A DNA stretch of 64,000 nt from Solea solea (taxonomy: Eukaryota > Chordata > Actinopteri > Pleuronectiformes > Soleidae). Below the pieces are notes generated by a model. That model was not told the DNA's origin and searched no databases. It saw only the letters and a program-made list of their open reading frames with translations. The position numbers and the translations under genes are program-made. Where the stretch lies: assembly GCF_958295425.1 (NCBI RefSeq), contig NC_081153.1, positions 21,073,025-21,137,024 on the forward strand, written 5' to 3'. This document shows positions 47,441-60,265 of this stretch, piece after piece. Each line of letters begins with the position of its first letter. The stretch's first letter is position 1.

Positions 47441-49840
47441 TAGCCTGTCATTAATTCTGAAATTTCTATACATTAAGTCAAGCCAATAATGCAAATGTGA
47501 TGCAACATCGTCTTGAGTTTGAATCTTTGAACTCAGTGTGTCATCTAGAAGTCTCTCCTTCTACATTTGCAGCTATAAAACATGTCAAAAGCAAACATAA
47601 TTGATTTGTTCTGACACCTGAAGCCTCATATTAACGTCACACAAACTGGGGTAAATTATACCTTCAGTTTTGTTTATTCTGTCATGATTATAGGCTATGC
47701 AAACTGCTTTAACACAATTAGACCACTTAACACCTGTTAATACATTACACCACAGCATAGACTAAAGGTTTATTGTCATGTAGGCGTAGGTTTGTCAAAT
47801 GACATTTATTTGTACAGCACTTTAAAAACAACACCGTTGAGCAAAGTATAGTAAAAAAAAATAAAAATGAATAAGTAGAGAAAAATGTCTCTTGTATAAT
47901 ACCACAGATAATAAACACTTGTTTCGTGTTTGCTTTGAATAAAGGAGGATTTCAGTGACTTTGTACAGATATTTATATTTTCTGGGGCTTAGCGCTATAA
48001 TGACAATGCACATCGACATCTGCAACAGTGTCACGTGTCATGTGACACTGTTGGCCCACCGATTGGATTAGATCCGAGAGAGAAAATCCTCTTCAAACAC
48101 AGCAGTATACCGCAGTAATATACTGTACATTTACTGTATGTTCAGGTCACTTTGTAATAATTGTGAGCTATTTTATTTCTATAATTTAGCATATCTGCAG
48201 CTCTCACTTTAACAGCGTGTGTGTGTTTGAGCACAAACACGTGGTGACCCAGACTCTCTGGCTATAGCTGACTATTAATAAAACCCTGTGCATACTGTAC
48301 CGTAGGTGACGGAGCTCAAGGGCTGCCAACTCTCCTGCCCTGCACGCCTGCACTCAGCCAACCCGACACTGACTGTCTGACTGACGGACACACGGACTGA
48401 CTGCTGTGTCTCCAAAAAAAAAAGTTGACATCTGCCTTTTATTGTTTCTGTGGACCCCCGCCGAGACATTCTCGAGGTGTTTTCCTCTGACAGGCAGCGG
48501 GGCGATCAGATGACCGCTGCTGTGTGAGTGAGAGCCAAATCAAAGATGCTGAAGATGCAGCGTCAGTTTGAAGAAACAGACAATTTGTAGCAGTGAATGG
48601 ATACGTTTTGTGCATAATTACCGTATCGTCGCCACACTGGCCTGTCATCACTGTTTCTTTTTCACAATTTCCTCCATTTAGAGGATTTTTCTGCGTCTAA
48701 ATTTGGACAAGATGTTCCACACAATTGTGCTTTTTGTGCTCGTTAAAGCTGCAGGAGGCAGGATCTCCAGAGAAGTCGCTATTGTTGTATTTGATCGCCG
48801 CAGCGTTACAACACTAACATATTGGGATTGAAACTCTTAGTCTTCTGCATCTTTGAAATTCTCTGCACACATTGACATTAGAGGTTGACTTATGGTGGAC
48901 TTTTAAAGGCCAATACAGTGGTAGAATAATGATAGTTTGACAGCCGATTCATCACCTTGTAGCGCCACTACTCTCCAAAGTCAAAGTCAAAAGATTTGAA
49001 AAATAAATCAAAAACATTCATTGCAATATTTATGTTTATTTGACTGCATTTATATATATCTATAAATATGGTCAAAAACACTAATAATTAAAGGGTTAAA
49101 AAACGTTTTTTTACATACAATTTTGTCGATTCCATGCATTCTTCTTCATTTATAATATTAAGTGTATTTCAATGCAACAGCCTTTAAAGCCAGGATAAGT
49201 CATCCCAGATACTTAATCACGATATGATCATATCCAAAATCTAAAACCATATCTCACCAGATATAATATTGATAGATTTCCCAGCCCCAGTTGCAATAAG
49301 TCAAACTTTTATTGTAAGAGTGTGATATCAAGTGTTGTTTCAGGAAGACACACATCGACATGACACACATACAAACACAGTCGCTGCTCAGGATTAGCCC
49401 TGGATAATGGGATCACAGATCACCACCTGCCGCTCCTCTCCAGTCATCTCTGTTCATCCGTTACTTTTCATCGTCACATTGTCACCGCCGCTTGTTTCTC
49501 TCGCTCCCACTTCCTGTCTCTCTTTGACGATTGCGACACAATGTGTGACTTGTTTCATTAACCTTTCTCCTCATCGTTGCTTCCGTCATGTCTTTAAATA
49601 GCTAAAAGTGACAAGGTGTTTGCCTCGGCTGAGTGCAGAAATCATCCTTGACCTTTCCTTCTTTTTTTACCATCCTGGATTTGTTTTTCAGCACTTTCCC
49701 AATCCTCATTCTATCTCTCCTCTCTCTCTTTCTTTCTTTCTCTCCCTGCCTCCTCCCACACCCATGCCTCTCTCCATCTATCGCACTCATCATCCCATCG
49801 TGACTTCCTCCCCTCACGCTGCAGTCCTGTGGCCCTGCCG
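47441..49840. other. Presumed intron 1 or intergenic DNA, no exon seen
   Basis: No exon or clear repeat. A pyrimidine-rich stretch begins at about 49650. Confidence 0.5.
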
Positions 49841-50035
49841 ACTCACTCCCTCCAGGCCAAATCCTCTTAAGGAAAAGGCTTGAATGGGAATTCAATCGCT
49901 GAGCCGATGATTGAACCAGATTAGCCGACAAAGCGGCAAAATCATTTTCCCCCCTCTCTCTGCCTTTCTCCCCCCCCTCCCCATACCTCTGCCCCATCTG
50001 CCTCTGTCCCTCTCTCTCTTTACCCTCTGGCTTTC
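49650..50035. repeat. Pyrimidine-biased region with an embedded unique block
   Basis: C/T-rich runs at 49650-49760 (CTCTCTCTTTCTTTCTTTCT) and 49948-50035 flank a unique block at 49855-49945 with GGGAATTCAATCGCTGAGCC and GATGATTGAACCAGATTAGC, which has enhancer-like complexity. Confidence 0.5.
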
Positions 50036-51800
50036 ATCTTAGGTGATAAAAGCAGAGCTGGCAGCAGTGAGAGATTGGCATCCCGGCTGCAGGAATGTGG
50101 CACATCATCATTTCTGCCCCCCATGGCACAATGATAAGTGCATAAATGTTCATCCGTGTGTACAAACAAAAATGCACATATGGCATTTCCACATTTGGTT
50201 CTGAGTATTTCTGCACGTGTAGTCATGTTTCTGTGCTGCGACCACACATTCGTATGAGTTTTTACGTCCTTTAGAAACATGGATTAGACCAAACTGCCGT
50301 CATTTTGCAAATCCCTGCAACTTTTTGGGGGGTTAAATAAAGTAAATAAGTGAATTATAACTTGCCTCACACTCGCTTCTCTCACCCAGCGACCCCTATT
50401 ACGTGTGTTTTATGTCGTGAGGAAGACGTAGGGCAAAGCTTGACCCTCTGGAAAGCTCCAGAGAACTTTCATGTCGTGGTGTTAATGAACTGGCAATGAA
50501 GGGTTTATTTTCCCCCTGCCTTTTTTTTTTTTTTTAGCAACAGATCGGTCACATGTACAACACATGCAAATACAATACACAGATTAAGCCACATACTTTG
50601 AACTATCTTGAGTACTAATACAAATAAATCTTGTTCCATTGTGTTTGTACTTGGGATACAAGACACACAATTTCATACCTAGGTTCACCTTTGGAGAAAG
50701 TTCCCTCACTATAGTACAATATTGTGCTTGATGACAGAAATGTCCCTTTTGACTCAAAGAGGCTTCAAAGTGAATTAAATCAAAATAAGGATCTAATTTG
50801 TACCCTTTTCACCGGCTACAGATGCACCTATTCCATTTGAAATGTAAATAAGAAAATGTTCATCAGAAAACTTATTTACATTTACCACTGCACGTTTGCA
50901 ATTTGGGTGCTTGGGTATACCCAGCACCAACCATTCCACTCTTTGACACTCTTCCCTTGGGGTACCAAAGTGAAATGGTAGGTACTCACTCCCTATAGTC
51001 CTAACTCTTCCTTTAACTCAAACCACCATCTCAATAACCCCTGACCCTTAAACCTCATAAAGCCCTTTGAAGTTGTGAGAACTGGCCCAACAGTCCTCAC
51101 AACAATGTTTTTTTTTGAGCCAAACTGTGTCCCTACAACCACAGACAGGCATAAAACACAAAGTCATACACTCTTGACTCCACAGGCTTTTATAACACCA
51201 GTGAAACACCCAAGCTTTTAAAAGGCACAGTTGATGGAAACCATTCCCTTTCATTGACAGAGTGACAGAGGAAACCAGACGGTGTGAGGTGTGTGAGACA
51301 TGGTTGGGGGGTGGAGGGTGGATTTACGACGTGGAGTGCTAGAGGATTGTGTTACTGACTGACAGCAGCCACTAACCGAAGGAACCGCTGACAATTGATC
51401 GATTGCGTGATAACTTTTTTTATCGAACTGAAAACCGAGGAAAAAAAAAAAAATCCCCCGTATCTTTACTTTCAACTGACAACTGATGGACTAATTGTTT
51501 TTTCGCTCACGCTGCCGTTTGACAGCTGAAACAGAACGGACCCTGAACTCTGATTGTTAGAGGACAAGTTGATTAGCCTAGAACTAAGTCTAGACCACGT
51601 TAGCGGTGATGAATGACAAAAATGGCCTTTTGAGCCAGAAACTACCTTTGTTTTGAAGATTAAAGTTACTGAGTTTGAAATACTCAGCATTTGCCCTTTA
51701 TGTAAGACTTTTTTAATGTATGCCAGAATGGATTGAGGACAAAATGTCTTACAAACTCAAGGGCACAAAGATTTTTGATAGAGACTACAAGTAGAAGTCA
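50036..51800. other. Presumed intron 1 or intergenic DNA, no exon seen
   Basis: It has a poly-T run (50520-50536) and poly-A (51439-51452). No recognisable gene. Confidence 0.5.
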
Positions 51801-51809
51801 TTCTTTCTA

Positions 51810-52020
51810 GTGGTTGGTTTATCAGGGCCAATATTACTAGGTAACCGATATTTAGAACCGATATGCACTAACAGTAAAAATTAAAATCTTGTAGATATTC
51901 ATTTATATGGACATTTGATAATGGATATATTAATACTGTGATCGTTAAACAAAAAATCTGATGATCTTGATAATCGGTTAAATGCCCCCAATAATCGGTC
52001 TGGCCAATAGTTAATTAATT
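51810..52020. mobile_element. Decayed hAT-like element with GATAATCGG words
   Basis: AACCGATATTTAGAACCGAT, GATAATGGATATATTAATAC and GATAATCGGTTAAATGCCCC then AATAATCGGTCTGGCCAATA suggest a related family with CCGATA-rich ends, heavily mutated. Confidence 0.4.
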
Positions 52021-52328
52021 TGTTTTCATTTGCACATTACATATCAGCTTGTGTGATTTGCTTGTGGTTAATTGTTCACCACGAGTCTTAGATCATTAGA
52101 AGCAAAGAAAAGCAGCAAAAATATTCACATTTCCACACGAAAAATTAAAGAAAAAAAAAATTAAAGAAAAACACTCAACATGATTCATTGATTTAATTGA
52201 TTCATTTTTACTGACCCAACTGTTAAGTTGAAGAACAAATCGACACGGCACACAAAGCAGGCAGCTGTTTGTGCGTGCATTAACACAAAGCCTAATTATA
52301 GTGACGGGCTTCAAACAAAATGTTCCTG

Positions 52329-52329
<1 letters not shown>

Positions 52330-52365
<36 letters not shown>

Positions 52366-52625
52366 CAGTGATGCAGCTCACAGGACTCTAACTGAGCCCA
52401 TGTTTCGCTCAGGTGATTATGACACTTGTGCACTCTGTCTGTGTGTCTCTGTGTGTGTGTGTGTGTACTTGTGTGTACAGTAATGACCAGTCATGTCTCT
52501 CTGTAGGTACTGTATGAGGACACTCATTGACTTGTTCTGACCATTAACTCACGACCAAATCCTGAAGTCCTGGTTAGGGTCAGAGTACTCACAACCATAG
52601 ACACACACACACACACACACTCTCA
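52330..52625. repeat. (GT)n, (GT)n and (CA)n microsatellites
   Basis: (GT)n at 52331-52361, GT-rich at 52438-52470, (CA)n at 52603-52620. Confidence 0.9.
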
Positions 52626-52890
52626 CATATATCTACAAATATTGACATGTGCATGCAAATATTCATTTGAGTGAACAGCAGCAGCAGCAGCACGGCCCAG
52701 ATGTGGCTTCAAAGACTGCATTCACGCCGTTCTATAGCACTAACTGACACACTGATGACCCTGTGGAGAGGCTGTGTGTATGTGTGGACCTGTATTTGGT
52801 ACCTCTTTAGGACTTTTTCTGATAGAAAAACTGACCTCGTCAGGACCAGGACTCGTCATGGAGACCAAAACTTGGTCCTAATAAGGCGGA

Positions 52891-53135
52891 AGGGCCTTTC
52901 TGCATGGAGGTCACATGTCACATGTTCTCCCTACGACAGTCCAAAAACATGCAATATGGGGATTAGGTCAATTGGACACTAAATTGACCATAGGTGTGAG
53001 AGTGTGAGTGAATGGTTGTTCGTCTCTATATGTGGCCCAGTGATAGACTGGTGAACCCCGCCTATCGCATTATGGCACAGCACCCCCCATGCGACCTTCC
53101 CGTGGAAGATAAAGCAGTAGAAGATTGATGGATGG
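52891..53135 (-). mobile_element. TTTTTGGACTGTGGGAGG repeat, reverse copy
   Basis: The plus strand shows the reverse: CACATGTTCTCCCTACGACA, GTCCAAAAACATGCAATATG, GGTCAATTGGACACTAAATT and, at the end, AGTAGAAGATTGATGGATGG. Confidence 0.8.
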
Positions 53136-53224
53136 TTAAATTAGGGCTAAGCGTAACTGGTTAGGGTTAAGGAGAATGATTTGGTTTGGCTGTCCAAATG
53201 AATGAAAGTTATTGTAATATCCTA

Positions 53225-53475
53225 ATGTTAGGCTAGACGAAGGAAGGAGCAGGTTTCAGACATGCAATTACTTCAGTGGTTTAATCAAAAAGCAGTCAGG
53301 ATACAAGAACAGAAAACATGCAATGGTCCAAAACACAGGAACTCGATGCACAAGGAAGACAACGAGGCACAGGTGAAACACATTAGAATGGGGGATAAAC
53401 TTGACAGGAAGTGGAAAGGGTTACAAAATAAAACTAGAAACACAAAAAGTATATCATTTGATGGGCATGACAAAT
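53225..53475. mobile_element. Dispersed repeat related to the 62.5-kb block
   Basis: CAGTGGTTTAATCAAAAAGC, AGTCAGGATACAAGAACAG, then AGGCACAGGTGAAACACATT and TTGACAGGAAGTGG follow the same order as the block at 62497-62985 (tail of A-rich plus ACAGGTGAAA and ACAGGAAGTG). Confidence 0.45.
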
Positions 53476-53770
53476 ATGTGTGTGTGTGTGTGTGTATCTT
53501 TGTGAGGACCAAAAAAATGTATAAACCATAGTGTGAAGACATTTTTAGAAAGTGAGGACATTTCGTTTGATGGTTAAGGTTAGGGTAAGGGAAAATGTGT
53601 GTGTGTCCCCGTCTGTCCTTTTTTTTTGTTTAAGAACATGTGGCAGCTCACGTGTTAATGTGTATTTAAATCTGTCTCTTCCTCTGTGTGTGTGTGTGTT
53701 TGTATACCCACTGCACTGACAGTGTTGTGTTTGCCTGTGGCACAGGTGTGTGTGTGTGTGTGTGTGTGTA
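53476..53770. repeat. Three (GT)n microsatellites
   Basis: (TG)n at 53477-53494, 53683-53699 and 53744-53769. Confidence 0.9.
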
Positions 53771-56090
53771 TATGCAAAGCACAGATTCAAACAGTATTAT
53801 CAGCAGCATGATAGAGCTCAGCTGGTAGCCACAGTCAAGCAAAGCTTTTGAAGTCCTCACTCTTGTTGAATAATGGCGGCTATAGTGATCTCGGAATATG
53901 TTTTCTAATGCAAATAAATCTATCCATCTGTCAGTCCATGTGATGTCCTGATTTATGTAAAGCACTTCCCATATAGACAATTTGCTTTAGAATATGGAAA
54001 GTAATGAAATATGCCAATCACAGAGAACCAGATTTTTTTTCTTTTCTTCCTGGAACCAAAAATATAACACATTTACAAAGATTCACATCAGAGATGAGTA
54101 GCTAATCCTCATTTTTATCATTTTTCTGACATTTTTGGAGATTGTCACATTAGAACTGTATGTCGCTGCAGCAGGAAATCGACTATGCTTCATTACCGTA
54201 GATGGAGTGTTCCATATGCTTCATGTCAGGCTTACCCAAATAATTGTTGAACGCCCCCCTCCCCCGTCATCTTAGCACGACTGTGTCCAAGGACACGAGA
54301 TAAAGAGAGACCTGTTTTCCCTCCCGCACTCTCGTTCAGATGGTCTTGGCTGGCTCTGTGAGTGTTCCTCCTTCTCTGCTTTTAAAAAACCCGGAGAGTG
54401 CGTCTGTCTCTCGGCCGCTGACAGCGTCTGAACACAGAGGGGCTACAGTTCTGGGCCTCATGCTGCTTAACTGCAGCCTGTAGGCCAGAGATGTTCTCAA
54501 GGCTCAAGTCTCTGGTTGAAATGGACATTCTCTCTGCAGTGTTCAATCTTATGAATTCAAAGCATCACTGTATTATTATCCATATTGAAATTGATCAGTT
54601 GTAAGTTCACTTTTAAAAGGCTGCTTCAATGCAAAATGAAGAAACACACAATAAAAACTTCATTCAGTTAGACAGAAATCGTGATGACACCTGGTCCAAG
54701 TCAAGTCTCAAGTCTTCTGAGGTTGAATCAAGTCTGAAGTTACTGTTTAAGTGTGACTCAAGTCCAAGTCTCTGCTGTAGGCCTTCGTCAAGGGAGCAGA
54801 AGAGAGGTAGATGCTTTCAAGTCATACATACATTTAAACAGATGTGGATATAATGCACCCATGTCTACACAATACCTAAGTCATTTGTAGTACAGTACAC
54901 AGTACACCAAAATAACCTCATCTATACCATCTCAGTTTCTGGCCCTAGAATTAGCAGCGTAACGTTTAAACCTGTGGCACCTGTGGGCTGAAAGGTATAA
55001 GCTACTGTAAGTGAGTATTAATAAAATACATGTGAGGGGCTAAAAATATGCGGTTTTAAGGCCAAGTGGGAATGAAAATGCTATAAAGGATACAGCAGAC
55101 GTCTGATTCATATGATTTTCCATTACGAGTGACTGAAACCATTTTGAGAGAATAGGCTTTTGTCACAAGGTTAATGTTCTTTACAGGTTAAGTGGGCAGT
55201 GCAGGCTTAGTTTTTCGCATTGAGAGGAAGAAGTAGCCAAGGAGTTCTTTAACGACTCAGAAGATTCCAAGAAATCCATTAGTGGCGTCAATGAATTAAG
55301 CAGAAAACTGATTTGGTGTGTTAATGCATTTCTCCTCAGGTTTGAATTCCCTTCAACGTAAACAAGGTGTCAAGTTTGAAAGAGTGTTGTTCTATTTTCT
55401 TACATATTTAACACCAAAATGGATCTACAGAAACATAATGAGTCAATAAAAATAATGAGTTAAGACTTAGGTATAATGACGCATTCACTCCAATTATAAA
55501 GCCAGTATTTGAAGGAATACAAATATTTCACCTCAAGTGAGTTAATCAAATGATTTGTAGGTTTAAAGTTGTGCAAAACATTTTCTTCTTGTTTAATGTG
55601 AATGTGTCATTACACTAAAAATCCCAAGATCAAGTCTTCAGGTCTTACTAATTAGAACAATTGAGACATAATTTAAAACATTAAATGTGTCACTAAGATC
55701 AAGCTCACTTCTTTCCAGAAAAATATGTTAAAGTTGAAATTGTACAGGAACCAGTTGTCACTTTGCATTTATGTTTAATCCAGAATAAGAACAGATGCCT
55801 AAAGCTCATCCAGTTAAAAAAACTACCATTCATCTGATTGATTTCACAACATGTGGCTGTATATTGCATATTGACTCATGCAGGTGAATAAGGCTTCATG
55901 CATGGATCTAATCTCAGCTCTAATGTATTGCATTGTGTATTGGACATGACTCGTAAACCAAGTTGTTCTAAAGGGCTAGTTCCAGGGAGATTCTGTTCTT
56001 GCTTTACTTAACCTATGTTGGATAAGCAATTAGCTTCAATTTCAAATTTCAGGTCACACGGTGTTGTAGTGGCTTGCATTGTTATTTTAT
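53771..56090. other. Presumed intron 1 or intergenic DNA, no exon seen
   Basis: Mostly unique AT-rich sequence. ORFs reach only about 74 codons. Confidence 0.5.
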
Positions 56091-56094
56091 TGCA

Positions 56095-56377
56095 GCAAGG
56101 TTACCAGTTGGGATCCCAGTTCAACAGAGGTCTTTTCTGTGTGGTGTTTACATGTTCTCCCAGTATGCCCATTGGCTTCCTCCCACTGTATAACAACATT
56201 CAAAAATTGGGATTAGGTCAATTGGACACTCAAATGTGACTGTAGCTGTGAATATGAGAGTTATTGGTTGCTCTGCACCATATGCTGGCCCTGCAATGGT
56301 GACCTTTCTGCAGTGTACCCAGCCTTTTGCCCGATTTCAGCTGTGATCGGCTCAGGGTAAAGAGGTAGACCATGATT
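56095..56377 (-). mobile_element. TTTTTGGACTGTGGGAGG repeat, diverged reverse copy
   Basis: Plus strand: TTTACATGTTCTCCCAGTAT, GGCTTCCTCCCACTGTATAA, GGGATTAGGTCAATTGGACA, CAGCTGTGATCGGCTCAGGG. It is more mutated than the 52.9-kb copy. Confidence 0.7.
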
Positions 56378-56379
56378 TA

Positions 56380-59300
56380 ATGATGTCACTGAACGAAGGT
56401 ATCAACCAGTGAATGGTCAGTTTGGTTTTGAAGTTTTAACCAAAGCAGAGGCTTGAGCTGTTGTATAAATTCGCATTTACCAGCTGTTGTTGAACAGCAC
56501 TGGCTCTTTACTCATACACCTGCTCACCTTTGTGTGGACATGACTCGACTCCATTAAGAGTTCCTGCGAATGGAACAGACCTCTCATATGTGGCATTCAT
56601 GGTGCAGGCTGTGCTATCACTTCCAGCTAAATGGGAAAAACTCTGTATTGTTCCCATGCTGTGCTTTAGTGCTTTCGGGTTACTGGAGTCTTTGAGATAC
56701 ATAATATGAAACCGGTTTTATATAATGCACTTCAATCGCTCTCCTTCTCCCTCGCTGACTGTGTGTTTGCTTTTCTCTTCATCCACTCTCGGCTCAAGCT
56801 TTTCTGCTCAAGCTTCATATTCCTCTCCTGTCTGGAGGGGAGAACGCTGCTCCTCCTCCTCCTCCTCCTCCCCCTCCTCAGGACCAGAGATGACTGGAAG
56901 GTGAAGCCCATTTCCCAGTGTCTAGAGTTTCACAGCTGACAAAGAATCTAAGCTTTCCCGTGTGTATCAGAAGCTGGTGGTCAGGCCAGGCGGGGGTGCG
57001 TAGTGCAGGGCGTAGAAGTAGGCGGGGGTTGAGCTCTGGGAGCAGCAGCGTTCTCCTAGCCTCGGAACCTGCAGAGCTCCTTCATGTGCAGAAAGCAGAA
57101 AGAAGGCCAGTTACGGTCCGTGAGGCTGGATACCACAGCACTGAGGTATTCTCTAAATCGGGCCATGTTGAAGCCGCATGAGCTCCTCATTGTTCTCATT
57201 TTTATGAGATTTGGCTGCACTGAGGGAGAAATTTCACAGCTAACATTAAGTTTACAGTGAATCCGATCAAGGCCTCCAGAGAACCGCTTGGCGAAATCAG
57301 ACAGCCTTTAATGAGAGTGGCGAAATATTTATTGGTCTGAGATGAAGTAAACCAGTGTTGCAGCATGTGAGGAAATCCATATTCTTGCACTGACTGAGAC
57401 ACACCAAGAATGTTGCACTGTTAACTAGTTTTCATGGCAATGGCATATTCCATTACCCCTAAGTGGACACATAATGGTGACACAGACACCCTTTTTTGTC
57501 CTGCTCATCGCTGGCCTGTCAGCATGTGTGTGTTTTTCTTGGAAACCATGAAATTGACTTTCTTCCTGTTGGGAAGCAATACTGCGAGGAAGGAAATCAT
57601 AGAGAAGCATGTGGTGCCGGTTCAAAAGCAGCATGTTATGATTGGAAGGGTTCGGATTCCACCACTGTCTGCTGTTTATGTGGTATGAGTTAGAGAAGCA
57701 CACGACTAGATGCTCAATTTTGTTAGCTTGGAGGTTATAATTAAATATATGGTTCCTTTTGTAGGCCAGAAACTGTCAAAGTTGGATTTTTGGAAAAGGT
57801 GGAAAAAAAATTAACTCAAGTTTTGACATTTTCCTGGACTAGGCCACGGGGGCTGTATGTGAGAATGCTAACATTTGCTCTGAAAGTTAGCTCTCATGTG
57901 AAAATACAGCAGGAAAATCTTGCTCTGGAAAATTCACAGTAAGTGAGTGGGCCAAGGTCCTGCTTCCTCTGTACCTGCTCGCTCCACACTGACACTTGAC
58001 ACTTTTCCTGCTATTTTGAAGACGTGCGAACAATCGTCTTATCTCCAAAAAATGTCCAGGCTCCTTTTTCAGCACATTTTCAGTCATGGGCGTCTGAAAA
58101 CAGCTAGAGAGACCCGACAAGAGCGTAGATCATTATTTTAAGAACTGGGACTAAACTGCACCAAATGTCATTATTAGTGATTAGTCCAGTAATCACGTGC
58201 AACACAAATGGCAGCCCCATAGAGGAAAATTCACTTTTCTATGTCTGTTGTGTCCATTTAGCAAAATCTACTGAACAGCCACCAGTTTCAGTGACTGCTA
58301 CTGTCTTTGTGGGCAGGACACAGGTGTGTGTGTGAGTATTTCTCCTCAGCTTTGTGTCAGGTTAAGTCATTCACCCATTAAGAAGCAGCTCATCACAGCA
58401 GAGTCTGCTCTCTTTGATTGTACTGCAGTCTTAGACCGTTTATTTTAACTTTATAGGGGCTATAAAGTTGTGCTTATGCACCAGTTAAAGATGGTCTCAT
58501 CCCAACAGTGTTAAAGCGAATGATTACTCATCTTTGCACTCTTCATTCTCCTCAACATCTGATTATGTATAGAAATACTATCCCAAGCGGTTCAACCTGT
58601 TAAAGAAAATAGGTATGTGGCAAAGAAGAGATAGTTCTGTGTAACGACTTGTGTTAGTTAGTGTCGATTAAAACAAACAACTTACAGCAGTGAATGTAAT
58701 TTGCAGATGCAGTAATGGTCGTTGATATATGACCCGGCAGCTCACACTATACCTGTTTGACACAAAACAGGAGGGAGTGGATGAAACAGAGTAGCTGGTG
58801 AGGGGATTTTGAGATGTAGCAGCTAAAGAGACCCAGATGTCGGCATTACTGGACTTCAGAGGCGGAATCCTTTGGGAAGCCAGTGCAGCTCTGTTTCTTA
58901 TGGATGTATAATAAAGTGTGATCACGTGTTTGGAATGATTTTATGTCCTCTTTTCACTGAGCATTGATTTATTAAAGCAAGCTATAGTTAGTCAATCTGA
59001 TTTTATGTTGAGACGTCATTTCCAATGATGAAGGATTGGTGGATTATTCGTGTGTAGGGTGTGTCATACTCACGCTCCAAGCCCATTAATTCCTGTAATA
59101 GTTTCTAACAAACATTAATGTACTGGATGCAGATCTTTCTTTATATCTGAAAACACCATTTTAAAGGGTAAGTAAAGCCCTCTTCTGGAGCGAACTCTGA
59201 CTTTACATTAAAGATTTGCACCAGGATCAGCAGAAAAGAAAAATACATTACTTCATACCCACATACACTGGTTTACACCTGGAAAAAGTGGTTTAGGGGT

Positions 59301-60010
59301 TTAGTTAAAGTGAAATGGTAGCAGTAGTATGGACTTTGTTGGGTGATCACTAGACTTGTCTTTCAGCTGTGCTCATGTCCCATTTAAAGCCATATGTTGC
59401 ACAGAGTACAGTGTTGTGCAGACAAAATCTCTCCTGCCCCCACGGGCCGGTGAGGGGGGCATGAGCCCGGTGGAATGTGGTGTATGCTTTCTATGTCACA
59501 CGGCCGTTTGTTTTGGAATAAGAGAGGATATGAATCTGAGCTGAAAGCTCCCACATGCTCAGCTTGCGCTCAGGTTATCGAGGTGGGGGGGCGGGCTTTC
59601 ACCTACGGGGGCAACATGAGGGAGTGAATTTTCCAAACGTAACTGTACAGTTTCTCTGAGATCCCTTTTTTTTTTGCACACATCAAAGAGAAATCACTGC
59701 ATTTGAAATTGACATGTCCCATATTTCACGTAGCATTGTTTGAACTGTCGGAAGTGAAGTTATTTATCTCGAAGCACTTCACGGCGCAAGGTCGAGACCC
59801 CACGATACTTGAGGGAAATTTAACAGACCCCTCAGTTCACGAGCAGGAAGAAACCTCCAGCATAAAAAGTGGAAGCTTAAGTGCAACATCAAGCCAAGTC
59901 GACACGTAAAAAGCTATAAATGTCAACCCCCAGGCTATCGCTCTCTCTTTATCTTAGTTGCACTGTTCTCCACGTTTCCTTTTTCTCTGCTGTCTGTCTG
60001 TGCCCACACG
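56380..60010. other. Presumed intron 1 or intergenic DNA, no exon seen
   Basis: A CTC-rich run at 56849-56878. GC is somewhat higher at 56950-57180 and 59440-59600, without a recognisable frame. Confidence 0.5.
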
Positions 60011-60017
60011 TAAACCT

Positions 60018-60265
60018 ACACACACACACACACACACACACCACTACTCAGCTGGAGTAGCTCCAGACCTCAAGGGCTCAGGGAGAGTTTGATATGTGTT
60101 GACTTCCGGCAGGAACTCCCCCTCTCCTCAGCCCGCAGCTCAAAGACTATCAATTAGTTCCTTATTATGATCCCTGGGAGGGCAATAAAAGTTGGAGTGG
60201 GTTCAAAGAGCCAAAGCAAGGGACACACACACACACACACACACATACACAAACACACACACGTG
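60018..60265. repeat. Two (CA)n microsatellites
   Basis: (CA)n at 60019-60041 and 60223-60262 (with CATA and AAAC interruptions). Confidence 0.9.

Noticed and set aside
59703..59909. 68-codon plus ORF with serine-rich end
   Set aside because: No splice support or family match; kept out as a chance frame.
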